Assembly: GCA_040221055.1 (NCBI GenBank) | Contig: JAVJVN010000011.1 | Location: forward strand, 127,376 to 191,375 | Source of the DNA: Rhodothermales bacterium | GTDB lineage: Bacteria > Bacteroidota > Rhodothermia > Rhodothermales > UBA10348 | Direction of reading: 5' to 3' | Length of the DNA: 64,000 bases | Part shown: one piece after another, positions 36,292 through 44,504 of the stretch | How positions within the stretch are numbered: position 1 is the first letter of the stretch | Layout: every line of letters begins with the position of its first letter | The notes under the pieces: model-generated | Database searches by the model: none | What the model saw: the letters and a program-made list of their open reading frames with translations, nothing else | What the model was told of the DNA's origin: nothing | Position numbers and translations under genes: made by a program

Positions 36292-37187
36292 CAGGACGAG
36301 GTCAGCCGGCGGACAATGGCGCGTTGATCCAGGCGCACGGATCGCAGGAGCCAGTCAATACCGTCCGACCAGCGATACGCCAGCAGGATCAGGATCATGT
36401 TGTTGGCCGGGAAATTGATGCGCATGGTCACCAGTATACCCACATGCATGACAATCAGCACCGTCATGATGTAGGGGCGCCACCGGGGCGATATGAGCAT
36501 GACGCCGAAGAGCTCCGCCAAGAGACCGAAGCCCAGGATGAGCGTCCCCAGCCATCGGTTGTCCAGGATGAGTTGCTGGGCCCAGTTCAGGTCATACTCG
36601 CCGGATTTGCCAAGCACATCCACGGCCCGTTCCTGGATCCACATCCAGAGGTGTGCGCCGTCAATCCAGAAGGGTCCGGACGCGATCAACTTGCTGAACG
36701 CCGCCGTAGTATACCCGAAGCCGAGGAAGAACAGGATGATCCCGAGGGCGAACCGGCGTGCCTCCTTTTCCTGACGGAACGCCACGAACGCCACGCCCAG
36801 TGCCAGGACGGTGAGCCCGACGACGTTCGAGCCATATGAGATCTCGCCCAGGCTGTACCGGGACACGTACTGCAGATGGAAGAGGGCAATGAGCAGCGCA
36901 TAGCCGTAGCGGCTCATGCGTGCGTATCCGGCAATGGCCGCACCGGACATGAGAATGGCATTCGCAATGGACAACCCATTGTCGAACATGAAGGAGATGT
37001 CCACGACGCGGGCCAATCCAAGTGGCAGAACGACATCCTGGATGTTCGGAATGTAAAGCCCCCACTCCCAGCCGAACCACAGGGCCCAGCCCACCATGAT
37101 GGCCTCGAACAGCCGGAAAAACAGGATTTCACCCGCGGTTTCACGGCGCTCCGGTTGGAACAGCGTATGCATGAGTCGCTCCATCAT
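36291..37187 (-). CDS. Polytopic membrane protein, HTTM-like, function unknown
   Basis: A 298-residue protein with about six or seven hydrophobic segments. Motifs include FFRLFEAIMVGWALWFGWEW at the N-terminus, YTTAAFSKLIASGPFWIDG in the middle and FGLLAELFGVMLI. The YxxAxxxK-x-xxGPxW segment resembles HTTM/vitamin K-dependent carboxylase-like membrane proteins. Function is not assigned. Its start overlaps the stop of the upstream gene by 4 bp, and its stop overlaps the glycosyltransferase start. Confidence 0.6.
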   Translation of the reverse strand: MMERLMHTLFQPERRETAGEILFFRLFEAIMVGWALWFGWEWGLYIPNIQDVVLPLGLARVVDISFMFDNGLSIANAILMSGAAIAGYARMSRYGYALLIALFHLQYVSRYSLGEISYGSNVVGLTVLALGVAFVAFRQEKEARRFALGIILFFLGFGYTTAAFSKLIASGPFWIDGAHLWMWIQERAVDVLGKSGEYDLNWAQQLILDNRWLGTLILGFGLLAELFGVMLISPRWRPYIMTVLIVMHVGILVTMRINFPANNMILILLAYRWSDGIDWLLRSVRLDQRAIVRRLTSS

Positions 37188-37657
37188 GGTGCCACCTCCG
37201 GATTCAGCAGGGTCGAATCGGGCGTCATCAGGATCCAGGGTTGCCAGGCCGTTTCAATGTGCCCGTCGTCACCGAGCGAGCCCGACACGCGGTACACGAG
37301 CAGCGAGCGGTCATGGATGGATTCCACGAACAAGGAACGCAATGCGCCCACACGACGATCGGTCCAGACCGCCGACTTGGAGACGAAATTGGCCACATCG
37401 TTCTGATTGATGCCTTGCGACTCCACACCGAAGGGCTCGCCCTCCAGGGCATTGAACGTGGTGGGCTCCCATGAAATCATGCGGAGGTCCTCGTCACTCA
37501 CATCCCGGACCACGGAGCGGGTCCAGGTATTTCCGGCCTGGGAGAACATGGGGTAGATGGAAAACGGCCAGAATTCCCCTAAATTCGTGGCGACCAAGAG
37601 GGCATACACCACAAAGGTGCCCAAAAGCCATTTCCTGGCTCTTTCCAAATACGGCAT
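37184..37657 (-). CDS. Small membrane-anchored protein of unknown function
   Basis: A 157-residue protein with one N-terminal membrane segment (WLLGTFVVYALLVATNL) and the segment FWPFSIYPMFSQAG, which recurs in my memory of small proteins next to HTTM-type genes. The rest is soluble and probably periplasmic. ATG at 37657 is used; a longer frame to 37714 overlaps the divergent gene. It is coupled (ATGA) to the downstream polytopic protein, so they probably act together. Confidence 0.6.
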   Translation of the reverse strand: MPYLERARKWLLGTFVVYALLVATNLGEFWPFSIYPMFSQAGNTWTRSVVRDVSDEDLRMISWEPTTFNALEGEPFGVESQGINQNDVANFVSKSAVWTDRRVGALRSLFVESIHDRSLLVYRVSGSLGDDGHIETAWQPWILMTPDSTLLNPEVAP

Positions 37658-37720
37658 AGTGTTGAATTGTCTGATTCCGGCGCCCATCCCAAGTCCAATC
37701 GCGAAACCGCCCATCGGTTG

Positions 37721-38629
37721 ATGGACCGGTGGAGGGAATTCCGGAAAACACGCACGGGTCAGACCTTGGTCCGTTTCGTGCGGATTCTGTTACTGATCTC
37801 CATCCTCGGGCTGCTGGCGTGGCAACTTACGTCCATAGGTTGGGGGGAGATGCTGGCGCATCTGCCGATTCATCCACTCTTCTATATCCTGTTCCTGTTA
37901 CTCTATTTCTCGCTTCCGGTTGCCGAGAGTGTCATTTACCGTGTGACGTGGCGGTTCGATGTCGTCCGCGCATTCCCGGCGTTCATCAAAAAGCGGGTGT
38001 ACAATCGTGACGTCATCGGCTATGCCGGGGAGGTGTATTTCTTCGACTGGGCCCGGAAACAGATCGGGCTGTCGAAGCGGGAGATTGCCGAGACCATCCG
38101 GGACAACAACATTATTTCCTCGGTGTCCTCCACGCTGGTGTCCATCGTACTCCTGGCGGTCTTCCTCTCGGTGGGGGAGTTGTCCCTGGAGCGATTGCTG
38201 GGTAAACAGAGCCTGACATGGATCCTGGTCGGATTGGCGGGATTGATCGTTCTCATCCCGGTCTGGGTCAAGTTCCGCCGGTTCCTCTTCAGCATGAGGC
38301 TGAAGCCGGCGGCTACGATTTTCGGGATCCAGATCGGTCGCCTGCTGCTCGGGCAGGTCCTCCAGATCGGGATGTGGGCGGTGGTCATGCCCGACATCGG
38401 TCTGTCGGTATGGTTCACCTATGCGGCCGTGAGCATCATCCTGACACGGATCCCGTTCCTGCCCAACCAGATGCTGATATTCACGAGTATTGGTCTGGGC
38501 TTGTCCGGCTCCATGAGTGTACCCCAGGCGCCATTGGCCGGAATGCTGGTCGTGTCCGCCGGGTTGGACAAATTGCTGAATGCGGTCCTCTTCGGCTGGA
38601 TCACGTTGACCAAAAGGGATTCACGCTAA
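37721..38629 (+). CDS. Polytopic membrane protein, LPG-synthase-TM/UPF0104-like
   Basis: A 302-residue protein with about seven hydrophobic segments, beginning LVRFVRILLLISILGLLAW. TRIPFLPNQMLIFTSIGLGLSG near the C-terminus resembles lysylphosphatidylglycerol-synthase-like membrane domains. Function unknown. ATG at 37721 is chosen; a TTG at 37667 would give 320 residues but leaves only 9 bp to the divergent gene. It stands alone on the plus strand. Confidence 0.6.
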   Translation: MDRWREFRKTRTGQTLVRFVRILLLISILGLLAWQLTSIGWGEMLAHLPIHPLFYILFLLLYFSLPVAESVIYRVTWRFDVVRAFPAFIKKRVYNRDVIGYAGEVYFFDWARKQIGLSKREIAETIRDNNIISSVSSTLVSIVLLAVFLSVGELSLERLLGKQSLTWILVGLAGLIVLIPVWVKFRRFLFSMRLKPAATIFGIQIGRLLLGQVLQIGMWAVVMPDIGLSVWFTYAAVSIILTRIPFLPNQMLIFTSIGLGLSGSMSVPQAPLAGMLVVSAGLDKLLNAVLFGWITLTKRDSR

Positions 38630-38658
38630 TTGCACGGATCCGGATGAACGTACCCGGG

Positions 38659-38693
38659 TTGACCCGGATGAAACAAAGGACAAAATAGTCTTT
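38659..38693 (+). promoter_or_regulatory. Possible promoter with operator-like inverted repeat upstream of scdA
   Basis: TTGACC at 38659-38664 could be a -35/-33 element, with TAGTCTTT at 38686-38693 as a downstream element. Overlapping it is an imperfect inverted repeat, AAAGGAC (38675-38681) against GTCTTT (38688-38693). A CRP/FNR- or NsrR-class regulator would fit a nitric-oxide-repair gene, but the half-sites are not a clean match to any consensus I know. Confidence 0.3.
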
Positions 38694-38715
38694 AATCCCA
38701 AACGAGCATCCAGCC

Positions 38716-39393
38716 ATGATCGATCTCAGCGTCTCCCCGAAGCCTTTCGAATTGCGTACCGTTGGCGAGGTAGTCACCGAGGACTACCGGCGCGGCATTA
38801 CGTTCAAGCAGTTCGGGATTGACTTCTGCTGTGGAGGAGGGAAGTCCATCGCCGAGGCCTGTGCCGCAAAGAAGGTGGACGTCGAGACGCTCCGGAAGGC
38901 CATTGAAAACGTATCGGAGACCGGCGCTCCCGGCGTTCCGGCTCGGGCGGCGACCTGGTCCGCATCGTTCCTGGCCGACTATATCGTGAACCAGCACCAT
39001 GCCTACGTCCGGGAGCGGGTACCCGTACTGCGCAAGTTCACGGCGCGGGTGGCCGCCGTCCACGGTCACCACTACACCGAACTGCAGGAAATCCGGGACA
39101 TCTTCAGCACGCTGGCGGATGAGCTGGAAGCCCACATGGCGGACGAGGAGGCCATTTTCCCGGAAATCGGCCGGGCCGATGTGAGCGGGCGGTTGGGCGA
39201 ACTCGAGCAGGAACATACCGAGGCCGGGGAGGCCATGGCCCGCATCCGTGCGTTGTCCGGCGACTACACGCCTCCCGAAGGAGCGTGCAATACATTCCGT
39301 GCAGCGTACGCCGGGCTCAAGGAGTTCGAGGAGGATCTGCACGCCCACGTGCATCTGGAAAACAACATCCTGTTTCCGAAGCTGATGGGGTAG
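38716..39393 (+). CDS. scdA: Iron-sulfur cluster repair di-iron protein (ScdA/YtfE/RIC)
   Basis: A 225-residue protein. The N-terminal ScdA_N domain has FGIDFCCGGGKS with the CC pair at residues 38-39. The hemerythrin-like HHE domain follows with histidines in YIVNQHHAYV, VHGHHYTEL, ELEAHMADEE and DLHAHVHLEN, and the carboxylates needed for a di-iron site. RIC proteins restore iron-sulfur clusters damaged by nitric oxide or oxidative stress. It has its own upstream regulatory-looking region. Length matches the family. Confidence 0.93.
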   Translation: MIDLSVSPKPFELRTVGEVVTEDYRRGITFKQFGIDFCCGGGKSIAEACAAKKVDVETLRKAIENVSETGAPGVPARAATWSASFLADYIVNQHHAYVRERVPVLRKFTARVAAVHGHHYTELQEIRDIFSTLADELEAHMADEEAIFPEIGRADVSGRLGELEQEHTEAGEAMARIRALSGDYTPPEGACNTFRAAYAGLKEFEEDLHAHVHLENNILFPKLMG

Positions 39394-39468
39394 CCCGGGG
39401 CCGGGTGGATTATTGGCGATCGGCGTAGATTGCGGTGCAATATCGCACGCTCCCACTCCGGTTGAACC

Positions 39469-42210
39469 ATGAAAGGCACCTCCCTCGCGCAGTATCGCAT
39501 TGAAGACGAGCTCGGTCGGGGCGGGATGGGTATTGTGTACCGTGCCACGGATACGAAGCTGGACCGGACCGTCGCCCTGAAGGTCCTTCCGGCAGCGGCG
39601 CTGGCCAGTGACGAGGATAGAGCCCGGTTTTACCGGGAAGCGAAGGCGGCCGCCGCGTTGAATCATCCCCACATCGCGGCCATCTACCAGATAGACGAAG
39701 CCGTGCCCGTGGCCGCAGACGGTTCGGAGGTCAACGCCAGCGATGGGCCGCGCCCGTTCATCGCTATGGAGTTCATTCCGGGCGATACGCTCCAGGAGCG
39801 GATCCGGTCGGGTCCCCTGAAACTTGCCGATGCTATACGACTGGCTTCGGAAATGGCCGATGCGCTCACGGCAGCTCACGCCAAGGGCATTGTCCACCGG
39901 GATATCAAGAGCGCGAACATCATGCTCACGGCCGATGGAAAGGCCAAGGTGTTGGACTTCGGGCTTGCCCAGACATCGGCATCGACCAAGCTGACCCGGA
40001 TGGGGTCCACGTTGGGGACCGTGGCCTACATGAGCCCGGAGCAGGCACGAGGCGAAGAGGTCGACGGCCGGAGCGACATGTATTCCCTGGGGACGGTCCT
40101 GTACGAGATGGTGACCGGCCGACTCCCGTTTGGCGGCGAGTACGAACAGGCGGTAGTGTACGGCATATTGAACGAGCATCCGGAGCCCCTGACGGCGCTT
40201 CGCACCGGCGTTCCCATGGAACTGGAGCGGATTACGCTGAAATTGCTGGCCAAGGATGCGGCGGACCGTTATCAGTCGGGCGCGGATTTGATGGTGGATC
40301 TGAAGCACGTGCACGTCGGATCGGGTCACGTTTCGACCGCGCACGCAAGCCTTCACTCGGCTTCCCGACCCGCACTTTCAGCTGCACCCATGTCGGGGAA
40401 TCGGTCGTCAGCCGCATCCGGATGGCGCCCGGCGCTGGGCGGGTTGGTTTTCGGGATCGTGCTGGTCGCCGTCGTCGCGTGGCTGATGTGGCCGGCAGCC
40501 CCCGTTCGGCGGCCCGCCAATGTTTCCGTACCCCTGGGATCTGTCGGAAACCTGAGCTTTCCCGAGTTGTCGCCATCGGGTGAGTGGCTGGCGTTCAAGG
40601 GATCGTCCGGGGACAAGGTCGGCATATACTTGCGCAATATGGCGACGGGCACCCTGCGGTACGTCGAGGGATCTGCCGCATCCGGGGACCGCCAATTGAC
40701 CTTCTCGCCTGACGGTGTCCACTTGGCCTTCACGGACGGCTTCAACAACGGAGTGATGGTGGTGGTCATTCCGGCAGGCCTGCCTCGACGGGTCACGGAT
40801 TTCGGGCGCATTGCATTCTGGACATCTCCGACCGAGTTCGTGATGACCGACGACAAACCCGGCGGGGGAGACCTGTACCGGGGGTTCCTGGACGGCTCGC
40901 CACCGGTCCGCATTGAGGTGCCAGATCCCAAACTGCCGGATGGCTTCGGCAATGTGGCATACTCGGTGATCCCGGGAAGTTCGCGGGCCTTCGGTCACCA
41001 ATTGCAGCGAGCCGAGGGAGGAGGATTTTCGGGATCGGCGAAAATTTTCACGATCGATCTGGACACCGGGGAGCTGGACATCATCGAGGAAAATGCCCTG
41101 AATCCCACGTTCGTAGCCGGGGGGTGGTTGCTCTATCAGATCGGTGGGGATGCCGGTGCATCGGTCGTTCGACCCGTCGACGTCCGAACGGGCCGGTTCA
41201 CGGGTCAGCCACAGGACGTGTACCTGGATGGCCTCACGGTTGAATGGTCCATGTACACGGTATCGGCCAGCGGGGATTTGTTGTTCATTGAACATGAAAG
41301 CACCTCCGGTACGGCTGGCCGGCGGGTACTGTGGCTGGCCAACGTCGAATCGGGGAATATCACGCGGCTGTCTGACTTCCTGGATACCGTGGACGAGGGC
41401 GGCGCGTTCTATCCGGTGTTCTCTCCGGATGAGCAGTCCATCCTCTACGGGGTAGCCACGGGTGACCGGTCGGACGTCCATGCCACGACCGTCCATGGCG
41501 ACCCGCCCATACAATACACCTTCAACGGCCTGTTCGGCTACGGGTCGTTCTCACCGGATGGCCAGACGTTGTACATGATGGGGTTCTCGGGCCAAGGGGA
41601 AGACTCCCTGATCACCATTCATCGCATGCCGACGGACCGTTCGACCCCCCCGCGTCCCCTGGAAGAGGATGCGGCCTTCCCGATCGCGACACCGGATGGC
41701 CGGGAATTGGTACTTGCAAGAGGTTTCTTGACATCGAATGCCCGACTGGATCGCTACGATCTGGCGGACGGAACGAATACGAACATTGAATCCGGACTGC
41801 CGGAAATCGGCTATCCAGATGTCTCGCCGGACGGTCGATTCGTGGCGTTCCAGTCACCGCTCCGGGCCATTTCAACCAGTGTATTCATTCGTTCCATGGA
41901 CGGGATCCAATCGTTCCGTCTTCCGGGCACCACGAACCAGATGCCAAGGTGGTCGGCCGACGGCAAATGGCTTTTCTTGTTCCAGGACGGCATGATCGTT
42001 CGATATCCGGTTCGTACACAGCCGACGTTCAATGTGCTGGGAGCGGCTGAAGTCTTGTTGAGCACCGGGAACGCGGCAGGATTCGATGTGTCGCGGGACG
42101 GATCATCCATTGTCGTGGCGGCCCGTACCGTACGTTGGCGCAACATCGACAGCGCACCGGCCACCCTGGTCTGGCTGCAGAACTGGACATCGACACTCGA
42201 ACGTCAATGA
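39469..42210 (+). CDS. Transmembrane Ser/Thr protein kinase with TolB-like propeller sensor
   Basis: A 913-residue PknB-type kinase. The glycine loop GRGGMGIVYRA is at about residues 15-25, VALK holds the ATP lysine, HRDIKSAN is near 143, DFG near 164 and MSPEQARG near 187. A single membrane segment lies at about 322-343. The periplasmic part is a six-bladed TolB/PD40-like propeller with repeated FSPDG/SPSGEW motifs. Kinases of this architecture sense extracellular ligands or cell-envelope state. It is followed after 63 bp by a DUF5916 outer-membrane protein. No partner phosphatase is in view. Confidence 0.88.
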   Translation: MKGTSLAQYRIEDELGRGGMGIVYRATDTKLDRTVALKVLPAAALASDEDRARFYREAKAAAALNHPHIAAIYQIDEAVPVAADGSEVNASDGPRPFIAMEFIPGDTLQERIRSGPLKLADAIRLASEMADALTAAHAKGIVHRDIKSANIMLTADGKAKVLDFGLAQTSASTKLTRMGSTLGTVAYMSPEQARGEEVDGRSDMYSLGTVLYEMVTGRLPFGGEYEQAVVYGILNEHPEPLTALRTGVPMELERITLKLLAKDAADRYQSGADLMVDLKHVHVGSGHVSTAHASLHSASRPALSAAPMSGNRSSAASGWRPALGGLVFGIVLVAVVAWLMWPAAPVRRPANVSVPLGSVGNLSFPELSPSGEWLAFKGSSGDKVGIYLRNMATGTLRYVEGSAASGDRQLTFSPDGVHLAFTDGFNNGVMVVVIPAGLPRRVTDFGRIAFWTSPTEFVMTDDKPGGGDLYRGFLDGSPPVRIEVPDPKLPDGFGNVAYSVIPGSSRAFGHQLQRAEGGGFSGSAKIFTIDLDTGELDIIEENALNPTFVAGGWLLYQIGGDAGASVVRPVDVRTGRFTGQPQDVYLDGLTVEWSMYTVSASGDLLFIEHESTSGTAGRRVLWLANVESGNITRLSDFLDTVDEGGAFYPVFSPDEQSILYGVATGDRSDVHATTVHGDPPIQYTFNGLFGYGSFSPDGQTLYMMGFSGQGEDSLITIHRMPTDRSTPPRPLEEDAAFPIATPDGRELVLARGFLTSNARLDRYDLADGTNTNIESGLPEIGYPDVSPDGRFVAFQSPLRAISTSVFIRSMDGIQSFRLPGTTNQMPRWSADGKWLFLFQDGMIVRYPVRTQPTFNVLGAAEVLLSTGNAAGFDVSRDGSSIVVAARTVRWRNIDSAPATLVWLQNWTSTLERQ

Positions 42211-42273
42211 CGTGAATCTCCTGCCCGGCAGGTCCGTAGGGACGTCGGAACCCGTCACCATACCGGTCTGTCC

Positions 42274-44457
42274 ATGCGCCTCGTCCTTGCTGTTGTTTGC
42301 TCGATGATGTTGTCCACGCCGCTGTTCGCCCAGTCGACGCGCGACTCCGATGTGCGGATAGGGGCGCAGAACGAGATTACAGCCGTCTATACCGACACAC
42401 CGCCTCGGATTGACGGGGTCCTTGACGATGCCGTTTGGGCTACGGCCCACGTGGTGGATTCCTTCGTACAGCTCGATCCGGACGAAGGTCAGCCGCCGGC
42501 GCATCCGTCGGCCATGCGGATTGCCTACGACGAGAACAACCTGTATTTCGGGCTGAGTTTCTATGATTCGGAGCCGGATCTCATCCGGGCCCGGAATCTG
42601 GAACGGGGTGGGCCGAACGGCAACGACGACATGTTCTGGCTGCTCATTGACACCTACGACGACAACCGTAACGCGTATCTGTTCGAGACCAATGTCCTGG
42701 GTACCCAGGACGATGCCATCATCACGGATGAGAGCATGTCGCACAGCGATTGGCAGTGGGACGGGATTTACGAGAGCGAGGGGCGGATTGCCGAGGACGG
42801 TTGGCATGTGGAGTTGGCCATCCCGTTCAAGACCATCCGGTTCGAGAATGCGGACGAACTCACCATGGGTGTGGCCCTCATGCGTTTCCTGAACCGGACC
42901 GGGGAGCGATCCATGTGGCCGTTCATACCCAGGCGCTATTCGGCCGGGATTTTCCAGGTCTCCCAATATGCGTCCCTGAAGGGGATACGCAACGTGGAGC
43001 GGGGCCGGAACGTGCTCATCAAGCCCTATATCATCGGGGGCGCGCAGGAAACGCGCGTGGATCCCGTGACGAACGCCTACGTGACCGATACGCAGCAGGA
43101 CGCGGGCCTGGACGTCAAATGGGCCGTCAATCCGAACGTGACGCTGGACGTCACGCTGAACACGGATTTCGCCCAGGTCGAATCGGACAACGTGCAGCTG
43201 GACCTGACCCGGTTCAACCTGTTCTTCCCGGAGAAGCGGGAGTTCTTCCTTGAGCGGGCGGGACTGTTCCAGTTCGGGATTGCCCGGGATACCGAAACGT
43301 TCTTTTCGCGTCGGATAGGGATTTCGAACGATATCCTGGCAGGGGCCCGTGTGGTGGGGCAGTTCGACAACCTGTCCATTGGACTGATGAACATCCAGAC
43401 GCGCTCGAATGACATCCTGGATGCGGCGAACAACTCCGTTGCCCGCATCCGTGCCGATGTTTTCGGGCGGACAACGGTCGGCGCCATCCTGACCAACCTG
43501 GACCAGGGCGACCGGAGCAATCGTGCATTCGGTGTGGATGCGCGCAAGCGGTTCATGGGCAACAGCGAGGTCTCCGCATGGTACACCGACGTCCGCGACA
43601 CCGATCCGGCCCGGTCCGATGCGGCAGGTGCCATTGCCGCGACCCTTCGCCAGGCCGACTGGCGCGTCGGCGCTGCCTATACCAATATCGGTCGGCACTT
43701 CAGCCCGGCCCTCGGCTTCGTCCGCCGGCAGGACATGAAACGGTATTCCGTTTCGGCGGGATACGAGCCCCAGGTCAATGGCCGGTTCATCCGTTCCTAT
43801 TCCGTGTCCTCGTCCGCCGATCTCGTGGACGGTCAGGACAACCGCAAACAATCGTCGGATGTGAACCTGAACGGCAGCGTCCGCCTGCGGGCCAACGACC
43901 GGGTGAACGTGGGATTCGGACGGAACTACGAACGCCTGGACGGGTCGTTCTTCATCCGGCCAAATGCAGAGATCACGGCCGGGGAGTACGTCTCCAATTC
44001 CGTCAGCGTTGGTTTCCGCACCGACAACAGCAAATTTCTCTCCGCCAATGGTTCGTACGGGTATTCGGACTTTTTCGGGGGGACCCGGGACCGGTACCAG
44101 TTCACCGTGGGCCTCCGAACGGGCAAGTACCTCAACATGGAGACGGGGATCTCGCACAGCGTATTCGAGCTGCCCATCCAGAACGGGTCATTCGATGCCA
44201 CGACGTTCTCCATGAACATCAACGCGGCCTGGAGCCGGAAACTGTTCGCGAAGGCGCTCGTCCAGTACGACAATTTCTCCGGCAACCTGCAGGCCAACAT
44301 CCGGATTGACTGGATCCATTCCCCGGGCGCCGACCTGTTCCTGGTATTCAACACCAACTACAACTTCCTGGACGCCGAGGATCAATTCGACGTTCGTGCA
44401 GCCACGTTGAATAACCGGGTTGGCGTAGCGAAACTCACGTACGTAATCCAGTTGTAA
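42274..44457 (+). CDS. CBM9-like/DUF5916 outer-membrane protein
   Basis: A 727-residue secreted protein with signal peptide to about residue 20 (TPLFAQ). A carbohydrate-binding family 9-like domain occupies about 30-220 (PPRIDGVLDDAVW and LYFGLSFYDSEPDLI). A DUF5916 beta-barrel follows, with DFAQVESDNVQLDLTRF and FFPEKREFFLERAGLF as signatures, and the C-terminus ends in an amphipathic strand. It is expected in the outer membrane. Family function is unknown; CBM9-like domains suggest glycan contact. It follows the kinase gene. Confidence 0.85.
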   Translation: MRLVLAVVCSMMLSTPLFAQSTRDSDVRIGAQNEITAVYTDTPPRIDGVLDDAVWATAHVVDSFVQLDPDEGQPPAHPSAMRIAYDENNLYFGLSFYDSEPDLIRARNLERGGPNGNDDMFWLLIDTYDDNRNAYLFETNVLGTQDDAIITDESMSHSDWQWDGIYESEGRIAEDGWHVELAIPFKTIRFENADELTMGVALMRFLNRTGERSMWPFIPRRYSAGIFQVSQYASLKGIRNVERGRNVLIKPYIIGGAQETRVDPVTNAYVTDTQQDAGLDVKWAVNPNVTLDVTLNTDFAQVESDNVQLDLTRFNLFFPEKREFFLERAGLFQFGIARDTETFFSRRIGISNDILAGARVVGQFDNLSIGLMNIQTRSNDILDAANNSVARIRADVFGRTTVGAILTNLDQGDRSNRAFGVDARKRFMGNSEVSAWYTDVRDTDPARSDAAGAIAATLRQADWRVGAAYTNIGRHFSPALGFVRRQDMKRYSVSAGYEPQVNGRFIRSYSVSSSADLVDGQDNRKQSSDVNLNGSVRLRANDRVNVGFGRNYERLDGSFFIRPNAEITAGEYVSNSVSVGFRTDNSKFLSANGSYGYSDFFGGTRDRYQFTVGLRTGKYLNMETGISHSVFELPIQNGSFDATTFSMNINAAWSRKLFAKALVQYDNFSGNLQANIRIDWIHSPGADLFLVFNTNYNFLDAEDQFDVRAATLNNRVGVAKLTYVIQL

Positions 44458-44464
44458 CGTACGT

Positions 44465-44493
44465 TCCGGTGTCCACGATGTGAGAACACCGGA
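44465..44493 (+). other. Intergenic hairpin before the P-type ATPase operon
   Basis: An 8-bp perfect stem pairs 44465-44472 with 44486-44493 around a 13-nt loop. There is no T run, so it is not a standard terminator. It lies between the DUF5916 gene and the ATPase start and may be an mRNA end-protection or attenuation element. Confidence 0.3.
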
Positions 44494-44504
44494 GTCAGCG
44501 GGTC

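Noticed and set aside
42103-44157. A 684-codon minus-strand frame opposite the DUF5916 gene
   Set aside because: The plus-strand protein has a signal peptide, CBM9-like and DUF5916 motifs; the reverse frame is a by-product of GC-rich codon use.
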